The notes beneath the pieces were generated by a model, which was not told the DNA's origin, ran no database searches, and worked only from the letters and a program-made list of their open reading frames with translations. This document shows positions 1-8,857 of a stretch of DNA of 64,000 bases, piece by piece (the first letter of the stretch is position 1; the number at the start of each line of letters is the position of its first letter). Source of the DNA: Chryseobacterium aureum (GTDB lineage: Bacteria > Bacteroidota > Bacteroidia > Flavobacteriales > Weeksellaceae); contig NZ_CP034661.1 in assembly GCF_003971235.1 (NCBI RefSeq), positions 744,001-808,000 of the forward strand, given 5' to 3'. A program made the translations under genes and the position numbers.

Positions 1-3000
1 GAAGAGCAATATTTATCGTAGGTTGGTCAGCAATGGGCTGGTAAGATGTGGTAGACTGAAGTAATAACTGAAGCTGAAGCTTTGCGATACTCAGGTCATT
101 TTCCAGAGTGTCCAGCTGCACTTTTATCTGTTCTTTCTGAATTTCAGCAGTGGATTCTTCCAGAATATTGGCTTCCCCTTTTTTTAATCTCAATCCTGCC
201 TTATCTGCAAAATTATTGTACAGCTGGCTGATGTATTCCAGCACCTTTTTCTTTTCCTGGAGCACCAATATCCTGTAAAAAACGTCGGTAACCTCTTTGG
301 TAAGCTGTATCCTAGTAAGGTTCTGATTGATAATACTTGCAGACCATTCAGCATCCAGCATTTGCTTTCTTTTTGAATATACGGTCGGAAAACTGAATCT
401 TTGAGAGATTCCGAATGAATTATCCATTTCCGTTCCCTGAATTTGTCCGAAGCCTCCGGTAACTTCCATCTGTGGAATATCCAAATAGCTGGCTTTCAGT
501 TTTTCCTGATAATCTGCTATGAGTTTTGAGTTTTTAAGGGCACCGTTTTGCTGGTATGCTTTTTCCAAAGCCTGGTCATAAGTAATGTTTTCCTGAGCCC
601 TATAAGTTCCGAAGAATAATAACAACAGGAAAACAGACAGTTTTTTATGGCTTAATTTTTTTGAGAATTTCATTGTATTTTTATTAATATGTTCAAACAG
701 GACGTATAAAATGGGAAGGACAAAAAGGGTTAAAAGGGTGGCCAGCATCAGCCCTCCAATCACCACAGTGGCCAGAGGTCTCTGTACTTCAGCTCCGGAA
801 CCGTTGCTGACGGCCATAGGAAGAAATCCCAGAGAAGCCACAAAAGCAGTCATTAAAACCGGACGAAGCCTGATTTTTGTGCCTATGAGTACAATTCTGC
901 TGGTATTGGTTATCCCATTCTTTTTCAACCGGTTAAATTCCGATATCAAAACAATTCCATTAAGTACGGCAACACCAAATAAAGCGATAAATCCTACCCC
1001 TGCACTGATGCTGAAAGGCATTCCTCTCAATGCCAGAAAATAGACACCTCCGATAGCTGATAACGGAATGGCTGTGTAGATCAGCAAGCTGTGCTTTACA
1101 GAACCAAAAGCAAAAAACAGCAGCAGGAAAATCATCACTAACGAAATAGGTACTGCTATGCCTAATCTGGCTTTAGCTTCATTTAAATTTTCAAAAGCAC
1201 CTCCATAAGAAATGGTATATCCCGGCGATAGTTTCAGGTTTTTATCTGCTTTCTGCTGAAGCTCTTCCACAATACTCTGAACGTCTCTTCCTCTTACGTT
1301 AAATCCAACAATAATTCTTCTTTTGGTATCTTCTCTCTGAATCTGGTTCGGGCTGTTCTTAAGCGCCACTTTAGCCAGCTGTGACAATGGAATCTGCTCT
1401 CCAGAAGATGTGGGAACCAGAAGATTCTGAATGCTGGTAATATCTTTTTTATGTTCATTATCCATCCGGACAACAATATCAAACTTTTTTTCTCCTTCGT
1501 ATAAAGCGCCGGCAGTCTGGCCGGCAAAAGCCATATTGATCACTCTGTTGGCTTCTGCTACAGAGATATTATATCGGGAAAGCTCAGAACGGTTATAATC
1601 GATCACAACCTGCGGGGCACCTACCACGGGTTCTATATAAAGATCCTGAGCCCCTTTTACGGTATTGATGATGTTCCCTATCTTTTTGGCATACGTGGCA
1701 AGGCTGTCCAGGTCTTCGCCGTAAATTTTACAAACCACATCCTGTCTTGCCCCTGTCATCAATTCATTGAAGCGCATTTGTACCGGAAACTGGAAGCTGG
1801 TTGTAAGTCCCGGAATCACGCTTAATGCTTTGCTCATTTTATCAGAAAGTTCCCGGAAGGATGCTGCTGAAGTCCATTCTTTTTTAGGTTTCAAAACAAC
1901 AATCATATCTCCGGAATCCATCGGCATAGGTTCTGTAGGAATTTCCGCACTACCGATCTTCATAACCACCTTTTCCACTTCAGGAAACTGTGTTAAAAGG
2001 ATGTGTGCGGCCTGAGTGGTAGCTTTCTTAGTTTCAAGGATATTACTTCCCTGAAGAATTCTCATTTCAACGGCAAAGTCGCCTTCTTCCAGAGACGGAA
2101 TAAATTCTCCTCCCATTCTGGAAAGGGTAAAAACAGCTCCGGCAAACAAGATGAATACGCCTGTAATAATAGTTTTTCTGAATTTCAAGGCTTTGATCAG
2201 GAGTTTCTGATGCCCGGTTTCCACTTTACCCATGACCCGGTCTGAAACATTTTCCTTTTCCTTTTTCTTTCTGCTTAGTACCAGAGCGCTCATCATTGGA
2301 ATATATGTCAGGGAAAGGATAAATGCTCCAATTAAAGCAAAAGCAACGGTCTGAGCCATAGGCTTGAACATCTTTCCTTCAATTCCCTGAAGCGTAAAAA
2401 TCGGAAGATATACGATTAAGATAATGATCTGGCCGAAAACCGCACTGTTAACCATTTTGGTCGCAGAGCTTGAAACCTGGTCATCCATTTCTTTTTTGGT
2501 AAGCATATTGTCTTTTCCAAAGTGCTTTTTATGGGCAAGCTGATGCAGCACGGCTTCCACAATAATAACGGCTCCGTCTACAATAAGACCGAAATCCAGC
2601 GCTCCAAGGCTCATCAGATTTCCTCCCACCCCGAAAATATTCATCATAATAATAGCGAAAAGCATTGCCAGAGGAATGACGGAAGCCACCAGCAATCCTG
2701 CTCTGAAATTTCCTAAAAATAAAACCAGAATGAAAACAACAATCAAAGCACCTTCCATCAGGTTTGTTTTTACAGTACTGATGGTGTTGTTCACCATTTT
2801 AGCACGGTCAAGAAAAGGTTCAATCACGACTCCTTCCGGTAACGATTCCTGAATTTTTTCCAGTCTTTGCTTGATATTTCCGATCACTACATTGGCATTT
2901 TCACCTTTCAGCATCAGAACAATAGCTCCTGATACTTCTCCGGTATCATTATAAGTCATAGCGCCATACCTTGTCGCATAACCAATCTTGACAGACGCTA

Positions 3001-3796
3001 CATCTTTTATATGTACCGGAATACCATCTTTGGTTTCCGCTACCTGAATGCTTCCAATATCTTCTGTACTTCCCAGAAGTCCTTCACTGCGGATAAAAAG
3101 AACCGTTTCTTTCTTTTCAATGTATGCACCGCCAGTGTTCTGATTATTCTTTTCCAGCGCTGCAAAAACATCGTTGATATTGATGTTGAATGCCTGCAGC
3201 TTGTTAGGATTAATAGCAATTTCATATTGTTTCATTTTTCCCCCGAAACTGCTGACATCTGCCACTCCTTTTGTTCCGAGGAGCTGCCTTCTGACCACCC
3301 AGTCCTGAATGGTTCTCAGTTCTGTTTCATCATATACATTTTCATAGCCTTTTTTAGGCCTTACCACATATTGGAAAATCTCTCCCAATCCGGTAGAAAT
3401 GGGTCCTAATTCCGGTTTACCGATTCCGGCCGGGATATTGTCCTGAACAAGCTGCAAACGCTCCTGAACCTGCTGGCGGGCCCAATACACATCCGTATTG
3501 TCATCAAAAACTACAGTCACTAACGAAAGTCCAAAACGTGAAAAGCTTCTGAGCTCTTTAATACCACTGATATTGCTGGCAGCCTGCTCAATAGGAAAAG
3601 TTACTAGCCGTTCTATATCTGCAGCACCGTAAGAAGGAGCTGTCGTAATGATCTGAACCTGGTTATTGGTAATGTCCGGCTGTGCATCAATAGGAAGTTT
3701 GGTGGTTTCATAGACCCCAAGAAGGATGAGTGCCCCTGTAAAAAGGGCAATGATGAGTTTATTCTTTACAGAAAACTCAATAATTTTATTTAACAT
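1..3796 (-). CDS. czcA: CzcA-type heavy-metal RND pump fused to a TolC-like outer-membrane factor (3' end outside window)
   Basis: The frame opens at an ATG at 3796 and stays open to the window edge (1265 codons, incomplete). Residues 1 to about 1035 are an HME-RND inner-membrane proton antiporter. The N-terminus reads MLNKIIEFSVKNK, and the TM4 signature DFGLIVDGAVIIVE near residue 400 is the CzcA (Co/Zn/Cd) type. At residue 1042, without a stop, a second module begins with its own signal-peptide-like stretch (MKFSKKLSHKKLSVFLLLLF). It continues as an OEP/TolC-type coiled-coil outer-membrane factor (CzcC/CusC family). It should extrude divalent metals across both membranes. RND-OMF fusions are, as I recall, known in Bacteroidota. 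The usual membrane-fusion partner would lie outside the window. Confidence 0.88.
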   Translation of the reverse strand, partial: MLNKIIEFSVKNKLIIALFTGALILLGVYETTKLPIDAQPDITNNQVQIITTAPSYGAADIERLVTFPIEQAASNISGIKELRSFSRFGLSLVTVVFDDNTDVYWARQQVQERLQLVQDNIPAGIGKPELGPISTGLGEIFQYVVRPKKGYENVYDETELRTIQDWVVRRQLLGTKGVADVSSFGGKMKQYEIAINPNKLQAFNININDVFAALEKNNQNTGGAYIEKKETVLFIRSEGLLGSTEDIGSIQVAETKDGIPVHIKDVASVKIGYATRYGAMTYNDTGEVSGAIVLMLKGENANVVIGNIKQRLEKIQESLPEGVVIEPFLDRAKMVNNTISTVKTNLMEGALIVVFILVLFLGNFRAGLLVASVIPLAMLFAIIMMNIFGVGGNLMSLGALDFGLIVDGAVIIVEAVLHQLAHKKHFGKDNMLTKKEMDDQVSSSATKMVNSAVFGQIIILIVYLPIFTLQGIEGKMFKPMAQTVAFALIGAFILSLTYIPMMSALVLSRKKKEKENVSDRVMGKVETGHQKLLIKALKFRKTIITGVFILFAGAVFTLSRMGGEFIPSLEEGDFAVEMRILQGSNILETKKATTQAAHILLTQFPEVEKVVMKIGSAEIPTEPMPMDSGDMIVVLKPKKEWTSAASFRELSDKMSKALSVIPGLTTSFQFPVQMRFNELMTGARQDVVCKIYGEDLDSLATYAKKIGNIINTVKGAQDLYIEPVVGAPQVVIDYNRSELSRYNISVAEANRVINMAFAGQTAGALYEGEKKFDIVVRMDNEHKKDITSIQNLLVPTSSGEQIPLSQLAKVALKNSPNQIQREDTKRRIIVGFNVRGRDVQSIVEELQQKADKNLKLSPGYTISYGGAFENLNEAKARLGIAVPISLVMIFLLLFFAFGSVKHSLLIYTAIPLSAIGGVYFLALRGMPFSISAGVGFIALFGVAVLNGIVLISEFNRLKKNGITNTSRIVLIGTKIRLRPVLMTAFVASLGFLPMAVSNGSGAEVQRPLATVVIGGLMLATLLTLFVLPILYVLFEHINKNTMKFSKKLSHKKLSVFLLLLFFGTYRAQENITYDQALEKAYQQNGALKNSKLIADYQEKLKASYLDIPQMEVTGGFGQIQGTEMDNSFGISQRFSFPTVYSKRKQMLDAEWSASIINQNLTRIQLTKEVTDVFYRILVLQEKKKVLEYISQLYNNFADKAGLRLKKGEANILEESTAEIQKEQIKVQLDTLENDLSIAKLQLQLLLQSTTSYQPIADQPTINIAL

Positions 3797-3993
3797 GGAA
3801 AAAACTATTAATTGTAATCCGGAATGCTTTATAAAGACTGAGGTATTCCCAAAACTTAAAGATTCAAAACAAAATGTCTGTACAGGTTAAGGTTTAAGCA
3901 GCATTACAATACATTACAGATTAATTGATATGTAACAAGAATTCATTACTTTAGGTAAAAACATAAAGTATTAATTTTCAATGTAAAGGCTGG

Positions 3994-4356
3994 TTAAGAA
4001 AGCCGCGGAGGCTGGAAAATCTGGGAAAGATATTGATTGGAGAACCCTTTTTCCTTATAGATACTGCATTTCTTGGAAACAGCAATTTCCTTAGGTTTTT
4101 TTATTTCGAATGAGAGTTCCGGAAGCTGGGCATGCACAGTAAGTACGATGGGCGGATTGATAAACGGCAGTTTCTGATCGGCATCCCAGTCAGAATCCTG
4201 TTTATGATTATCATAGTGCTCCATTACAAATTCTGAAAAGCTTCCGTGGTATTCCATGAAGTGCTCAACAAACATAGGTACTTTCAATACTTCACCCGCA
4301 TTGGTAGTAGCCAGCACATACATCATTGAACATAATATGGAGAACCATTTTAACAT
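3994..4356 (-). CDS. small exported His-rich protein upstream of the metal pump
   Basis: This 120-residue protein has an N-terminal signal peptide (MLKWFSILCSMMYVLATTNAG) and then a His/Glu-rich stretch (VEHFMEYHGSFSEFVMEHY, about residues 29-47) that could bind metal. The C-terminal half has no family I recognise. It is co-oriented with the czcA-type gene 197 bp downstream, so a periplasmic metal-binding accessory is plausible; that role is inferred from position and composition only. The start at 4356 is the only ATG placing a signal peptide at the N-terminus. Confidence 0.7.
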   Translation of the reverse strand: MLKWFSILCSMMYVLATTNAGEVLKVPMFVEHFMEYHGSFSEFVMEHYDNHKQDSDWDADQKLPFINPPIVLTVHAQLPELSFEIKKPKEIAVSKKCSIYKEKGFSNQYLSQIFQPPRLS

Positions 4357-4679
4357 GATGCAAATATAGGGCTTAAATTTTTCTCAGGAAGGCTCAGATA
4401 TTAATTTTTTGAGAATTTTAGCCAGTTTAAAAGCAGTTTAAATAAATAATAACCCTTCGTAATCATGTTAGATTTGTCAAACAAAAATCAAAGCCTTGAT
4501 TTCAGTCTGCTTAAAGTTTCCTGCGAAATATAAGAAGCTACTAGTTTATTGGATAGAAATTAATGGTCTGCCCTTTTTCTAATGTTGTACTCATAAGTTT
4601 TGTTCATAATATTCGGGTGCAAAGGTCCCGGTACAACAGATCAAAAAAAATTGACTTAAGTCAAAAAAGGCAGAAAATC
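4357..4679. other. intergenic region with a Crp/Fnr-like palindrome and a 17-codon ORF
   Basis: This 323-bp gap holds a perfect palindrome, TTGACTTAAGTCAA (4651-4664), flanked by A-runs. It has the TTGAC-N4-GTCAA form of Crp/Fnr-family sites. Downstream on the minus strand a micro-ORF starts at 4594 (MSTTLEKGQTINFYPIN, then stop). It may be the remnant of a lost gene that the palindrome once controlled. Nothing else is recognisable. Confidence 0.4.
4361..4368 (-). promoter_or_regulatory. possible -7 element for the small exported protein
   Basis: The minus strand reads TATATTTG, an exact match to the Bacteroidota -7 motif TAnnTTTG. It ends only 4 nt before the ATG at 4356, so if it is used the mRNA would be leaderless or nearly so. 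No TTG is seen 19 bp upstream. Confidence 0.35.
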
Positions 4680-5288
4680 CTAATCAAGACTCAATAAACC
4701 GTCTGTAAGACATTTCCACTGCATCTTGGCAGTTCCCATCATTCCTCCGGCAGCAATGGTAATATTCCTTATAATATCCAAAAAATTAGCATTCAGGTTC
4801 GGCCTTTCATTTCTGCCATACACTGCCGCTTTCAGATGGGCAGGATTTCTGGAGATCATAAAGGTAGAACTGGCAGCAGAACTGTAAAAGTGAGCAATAT
4901 GACGGCTTTTTTTATTTTGTGGATTTCTTGAGGGTCTGCAGATCATTGATATACTTTCGGAAAAACTGTCTTCATAGAAACAGAAGTCCGTTATTTCTAC
5001 CCAGTCATATCCTTTGGCTTCCTTCTCTCCCGGCCCCGGAATATCAATGCGGATAAAATCTCCTTTCTGAGGGGCACGATTTACCGGAAGGCCATTGCAA
5101 TCATATAGTTTAAATGACGCCAATTCCTTTCCGCAATAATCTTCCCATTTATTGATGGATAAGAATCTTTCTTTCAATATCTCAAACTTCAACGGAATCA
5201 GATCCTGCTTAAATAATATTCTGCTTTCCGTATCATGGAAACCTCCGAATTTCTGTGTAGGAACTCCCTTGAATGTTTTTGGACTCAT
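4680..5288 (-). CDS. conserved protein of unknown function
   Basis: I do not recognise this family. From the ATG at 5288 (MSPKTFKGVPTQ) the protein has 202 residues with no signal peptide. A longer frame from 5366 adds a hydrophobic 26-residue leader that looks like translated promoter DNA, so I prefer 5288. The N-terminal half is polar with many aromatic residues (about 60-120). The C-terminal end (IIRNITIAAGGMMGTAKMQ) is hydrophobic and glycine-rich. It stands alone, with a 300-bp gap on each side, so its context gives no hint of function. Confidence 0.6.
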   Translation of the reverse strand: MSPKTFKGVPTQKFGGFHDTESRILFKQDLIPLKFEILKERFLSINKWEDYCGKELASFKLYDCNGLPVNRAPQKGDFIRIDIPGPGEKEAKGYDWVEITDFCFYEDSFSESISMICRPSRNPQNKKSRHIAHFYSSAASSTFMISRNPAHLKAAVYGRNERPNLNANFLDIIRNITIAAGGMMGTAKMQWKCLTDGLLSLD

Positions 5289-5617
5289 GTAATTATATGT
5301 TTTTGGAAAAATTACTACAAAAACCGTACATATTTTTATGATCAGCCCCATAAAAAAGTTAAACAAACGTTTAAAAACAAACCTAAAACAGCCTATTTAA
5401 CAGAATAATTCACTTTTAGCATTTTTTTAGTCCGGGTAAAAAAACCGCTCACAATTCATCAGATGGCGAATTATCTTTGTTAGCGGATCTTTTCATATAA
5501 AGAATTTCATAATCCTAAAAAAAAGTAAAATCATTTAGAGAATAATTATTTTTCGTTAAAATAAATATTTTTTAAAAAAATTGAACTTATAGTATCTTAT
5601 ATAATGGGATTTTTGCT

Positions 5618-5695
5618 TATATTTGTGAATCGAAATAATTTTTTTTCATCATTTGTGTTTTTTTAAGGTCTCCATTCGTGGGGACCTTTTTATTC
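5618..5695 (+). ncRNA. candidate small RNA: -7 promoter motif followed closely by a terminator
   Basis: An exact TAnnTTTG match (TATATTTG, 5618-5625) would start transcription near 5632. An intrinsic terminator follows at 5665-5691. The resulting RNA of about 60 nt has no credible ORF and contains a U-rich stretch around 5640-5664. No -33 TTG is found at 19 bp. It sits in a gap of several hundred bp between a minus-strand gene and the 3' end of another, so it is not the leader of any gene. Confidence 0.35.
5665..5691 (+). terminator. intrinsic terminator (plus strand)
   Basis: AAGGTCTCC (5665-5673) pairs with GGGGACCTT (5680-5688) around the loop ATTCGT, with one T-G wobble. It is followed by T's. 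The opposite strand reads A's after the hairpin, so it acts only on the plus strand, where no coding gene ends. Confidence 0.55.
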
Positions 5696-5873
5696 CTAAT
5701 AATCTCATAATTGAATATAGCCTATTGAAGTGGAAAACCAGCTTAAATGTGAAATATTCTTTTTTTCAAACAACTCAATCACTTATTTACAAAGGAATAA
5801 AGGAAGTTCTGACAGGTTAATAACTCTCTTTTTTGTAATATTTTACCCCCTCTGTGTGTCCTTTCAGGGCCTG

Positions 5874-6653
5874 TCAGATTGTTTTCATAAAATCTGTCGG
5901 CCGGAACTGCATCACAGAAAAAAAACTTCTTGTATAGGCCTGCACACTCTTATATCCTACTTTATAAGCTGTCTCTGAAACCGTAAGATTCCCTGAACTT
6001 AAAAACTCCATACTTTTAATGATACGAAGCATCTGTTGATATTTACTTAAGGTGAGCCCGGTTTCTTTTTTAAAGATACGTTCCAGGGTACGGAAAGATA
6101 AAAGGGCTTCATCACCGAGGTCTTTCATTTGAATTTCATGCTGATAATGGGTATGAAGATACTCCACAACTTTGGTAAGGCGCTGATCTTTTGGCAGACT
6201 GATATGAAGTGTCAGGGAATGCTCCACAAACCTTGGAAGCTCATTGAAAAGGGCTTTTAAAAATATATTCTCATCATTATCCGGGGTTATTACCTTAGAC
6301 CATTTTTCTGCATATTTTATCATTTCCTTTAAAACGGGAGGAACAGAAAATACATTCACATCACGGTAAAAGGGATTTTTTGTACTGATGTTTGCAAACA
6401 TAATCATCAGTTTGATCTTTTCAGAATGGGAATTGGTTTTATGAACCGCATTGGGCGGAATCCAGACAGCATGGTTCTGGGGAAGAAGATATATTTTTTC
6501 TTCAATGGTAATATATTGAAAACCGCTTTCTACATATACAAGTTGTCCTTTTTGGTGATCATGAAGAACATCATCATGTACCCAGTTTTCTTCAAACCAT
6601 ACAAAATAAGGTTTCTTCAGCTCATCTATTACTATACCGTCAGTAACATCCAT
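5874..6653 (-). CDS. AraC-family regulator with N-terminal cupin, NimR-like
   Basis: This 259-residue protein has an N-terminal cupin/AraC-binding domain (about 10-110; WIPPNAVHKTNSHSEK is typical). A C-terminal double helix-turn-helix follows (about 165-255; LSFRTLERIFKKETGLTLSKYQ and VGYKSVQAYTRSFF). The family activates or represses a neighbouring transporter after binding a small ligand. It is divergent from the CynX/NimT-type exporter at 6725, the same arrangement as E. coli nimR-nimT. Its 5' region carries a TAATTTTG -7 motif (6677-6684, minus strand). The ligand cannot be read from the sequence. Confidence 0.85.
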   Translation of the reverse strand: MDVTDGIVIDELKKPYFVWFEENWVHDDVLHDHQKGQLVYVESGFQYITIEEKIYLLPQNHAVWIPPNAVHKTNSHSEKIKLMIMFANISTKNPFYRDVNVFSVPPVLKEMIKYAEKWSKVITPDNDENIFLKALFNELPRFVEHSLTLHISLPKDQRLTKVVEYLHTHYQHEIQMKDLGDEALLSFRTLERIFKKETGLTLSKYQQMLRIIKSMEFLSSGNLTVSETAYKVGYKSVQAYTRSFFSVMQFRPTDFMKTI

Positions 6654-6671
6654 GTCGTTTCAAGTTAAAAC

Positions 6672-6708
6672 TTTGGCAAAATTAAACAAAATCATCGTAG
6701 TAATTTTG
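6672..6708. promoter_or_regulatory. divergent promoters between the AraC and MFS genes
   Basis: Two TAATTTTG motifs face outward. One on the plus strand at 6701-6708 serves the MFS gene (TTTG at 6672, spacing 25 rather than 19). One on the minus strand at 6677-6684 serves the AraC gene. They lie only 16 bp apart, so one regulator could control both. Confidence 0.5.
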
Positions 6709-6724
6709 TATAAAAGTTATTATC

Positions 6725-7930
6725 ATGATGAAGAATGAGGTAAAAAAGAATGCTTCGTATGTTTTATTGATTATTAATGTTCTAGTGGTTATATTGATTT
6801 CCAGCAATCTGCGTTCGCCTATTGTGGCAGTTGCTCCTGTATTAGGGGAAGTAAGAGATGCTTTGCGGCTGGATAATTTTCAGGTAAGTATGCTTACTTC
6901 TATTCCACTGTTTATGTTTGCCGCATGTTCTGTTTTGGTGAGTTGGTTTTCTAATAAACTGGGCATCAGTAAACTCCTGATGTATTCTCTGGTTATTTTA
7001 AGTTTCGGATTATTTCTGCGGATTACCGGATCTCTGTGGCTTTTATTTTTAGGATCTATATTCATTGGTCTGGGCATATGTATTGGAAACGTGGTTACTC
7101 CGGGATACGTTAAGAATAATTTCCCTAAGCAGATTGCTCTTATGACGAGTATTTTTGCCGTATCTATGAATCTTACTGCTGCTTTAGCTTCCGGCTTCAG
7201 TGTGAAAATAGGAGAATTAACGGGTTTCGGATGGAAAGGTTCTCTGGGAATCTGGATGATAATTGCCGCATTGGGTTTCCTGGTTTTGTCGTTAGAATTT
7301 ATATTCAATAAAAGAAATGCCAATCAGCCTGAAACAGCACTGAGCACTTCAGAATTTAATATGTTCAAATCTGCCCAGGCCTGGAATATCAGTATTTTTA
7401 TGGGACTGCAGTCTTTATTTTATTACTGTCTGGTGACCTGGCTTCCTTCATTTCTTGCCGACAATCATATGCAGGGAGAAAGCTCAGGATGGGTATTTTT
7501 TGTAATCCAGATCACCATGATTCCCGTTACCTTCTGCTGTCCTATTATTGCCGGTAAAATGAAAGATCAGCGATGGATGATTTTGTTTATATGTACTTTG
7601 ATGTTCGGAAGTACCATGATGTTTGTCTTTCTGAAATCTCAGTGGATTTATGCAAATGCTGTCATTATAGGGATTTCTAACGGGCTGTCTTTCAGTTTAT
7701 CCATCCTGTTTTTCTCTACAAGGACAAAAAGCAGTATTAATGCGGTAAAAATATCCGGAATGGCACAGTCTGTAGGATATCTGATTGCAGCATTCGGGCC
7801 TCCGCTGTTTGGGAAACTGCATGACTGGGATGTGTCCTGGAACAGTTCATTTTATTTATTAAGCTGTGCCGTAGTTCTGATGCTTTATTTTGGAATGAAG
7901 GCTGCGAGAAATAAACATGTAGAAGATTAA
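6725..7930 (+). CDS. CynX/NimT-family MFS transporter
   Basis: The 401-residue protein has 12 predicted membrane segments. The N-terminal loop SSNLRSPIVAVAPVLGEV (about 26-43) is the hallmark of the CynX/NimT branch of the major facilitator superfamily, which includes cyanate transport and 2-nitroimidazole export. Two ATGs in a row (6725, 6728) allow a start differing by one residue. It is divergent from an AraC regulator and ends before a strong bidirectional terminator. Export of a toxic aromatic or heterocyclic compound is the likeliest role by analogy; the substrate is unknown. Confidence 0.85.
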   Translation: MMKNEVKKNASYVLLIINVLVVILISSNLRSPIVAVAPVLGEVRDALRLDNFQVSMLTSIPLFMFAACSVLVSWFSNKLGISKLLMYSLVILSFGLFLRITGSLWLLFLGSIFIGLGICIGNVVTPGYVKNNFPKQIALMTSIFAVSMNLTAALASGFSVKIGELTGFGWKGSLGIWMIIAALGFLVLSLEFIFNKRNANQPETALSTSEFNMFKSAQAWNISIFMGLQSLFYYCLVTWLPSFLADNHMQGESSGWVFFVIQITMIPVTFCCPIIAGKMKDQRWMILFICTLMFGSTMMFVFLKSQWIYANAVIIGISNGLSFSLSILFFSTRTKSSINAVKISGMAQSVGYLIAAFGPPLFGKLHDWDVSWNSSFYLLSCAVVLMLYFGMKAARNKHVED

Positions 7931-7950
7931 GCTGGCAATTTTTCATAAAA

Positions 7951-7981
7951 AAAGGATAGAATTCACTTCTATCCTTTTTTG
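7951..7981. terminator. bidirectional terminator
   Basis: AAAGGATAGAA (7951-7961) pairs perfectly with TTCTATCCTTT (7967-7977) around the loop TTCAC. T's follow on one side and A's precede on the other. It separates the convergent MFS and MBL genes. Confidence 0.85.
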
Positions 7982-7996
7982 TTGTGGAGCTTTTAT

Positions 7997-8764
7997 TTAA
8001 AAATGAAGCTCCACTTCCTGTCCGTCATCAGGAACAAAGCATCGGTCTTCTAATCTGCTTTCTGTGATCTTCTCCTGAATAAATTTCCTATCTTCCCTGC
8101 AATGGCTTACGGCTTCCAGATGGGTTACCCACACCGTAGATTCCGGAGCGTGTTCACAGACTTTTTTTATGTCTTCACTCGTCATAATAATAGGATCTCC
8201 TACATCAAAAGTAGCGGCACCTCCGGCTACAATGATGTGCTGTGGTTTATGTTTGTCTATTTGAAGAGCAATTTCATCATACCAGATCGTGTCTCCAGCA
8301 ATATAAACGGATTTATTTTCTGCCTTAAAAACGAAGCCATTCACAATACCCATTTTTTCTCCGATGTCTCCGGTTCCGTGCCGGCCTTTGGTGACTGCTA
8401 TTTCAATATTTTTCCACTGAAATTGATCATGTACAGCAATAATATTGGTAAAACCTTGGCCTGCAATCTGTTCTGCAATGACATCTGAACAGATCAACGG
8501 AATATTTTTGTCAAGAAGCTCAATGGCTTTAGTATCCCAGTGATCAGGATGAAGATGGGTAACAGCAACAGCATCAACCTCTTTTAGTTTTTTATTCAAC
8601 TCTTCTCTGCTGAAAGGCAGCTCAACAAGGGGGTTCAGTAATTCACTTTCTGTCATAGGCATTTTTCCCATAGACCCTTTCTCTCCAAGCATTGGATCAA
8701 CCAGTATGGAAATTCCGTCAATATCCAGTAGCAATGTTGCATTGCGCCATAATTGTAATTTCAT
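7997..8764 (-). CDS. MBL-fold metallo-hydrolase, UlaG-like
   Basis: The 255-residue cytosolic protein has the metallo-beta-lactamase fold. The metal motif THLHPDHWD lies at about 89-97, with further ligands in KGRHGTG, AGDT and the C-terminal THLEAVSH. It belongs to the broad UlaG/L-ascorbate-6-phosphate-lactonase-like group ('beta-lactamase superfamily domain'), whose substrates are varied. No antibiotic-hydrolysing role is implied. The gene is divergent from an HxlR regulator and has a well-formed promoter with a possible operator just upstream, so it is probably the target of that regulator. Confidence 0.85.
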   Translation of the reverse strand: MKLQLWRNATLLLDIDGISILVDPMLGEKGSMGKMPMTESELLNPLVELPFSREELNKKLKEVDAVAVTHLHPDHWDTKAIELLDKNIPLICSDVIAEQIAGQGFTNIIAVHDQFQWKNIEIAVTKGRHGTGDIGEKMGIVNGFVFKAENKSVYIAGDTIWYDEIALQIDKHKPQHIIVAGGAATFDVGDPIIMTSEDIKKVCEHAPESTVWVTHLEAVSHCREDRKFIQEKITESRLEDRCFVPDDGQEVELHF

Positions 8765-8784
8765 TTTTGAGTATTTTTGTAAAA

Positions 8785-8838
8785 CAAAGTTATTATCTGA
8801 TCAGGATAAAACAATCGAAGGTTACCAAAAGGTTCACC
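8785..8838 (-). promoter_or_regulatory. promoter of the MBL gene with a possible HxlR operator
   Basis: On the minus strand TTG (8812-8814) and TAACTTTG (8785-8792) are separated by exactly 19 bp, the Bacteroidota spacing. Just upstream, GGTTACC (8820-8826) and GGTTCACC (8831-8838) repeat at one helical turn. The HxlR gene starts 20 bp further on, so this is a natural operator for controlling both genes. Confidence 0.6.
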
Positions 8839-8857
8839 ATAAATACTCAAATGATGT

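Noticed and set aside
711..1043. Plus-strand 110-residue reading frame
   Set aside because: It is antisense to the czcA-type fusion, whose frame is intact and strongly family-like.
5730..5978. Plus-strand 82-residue frame
   Set aside because: It overlaps the 3' end of the AraC gene, has no family features and no promoter of its own.
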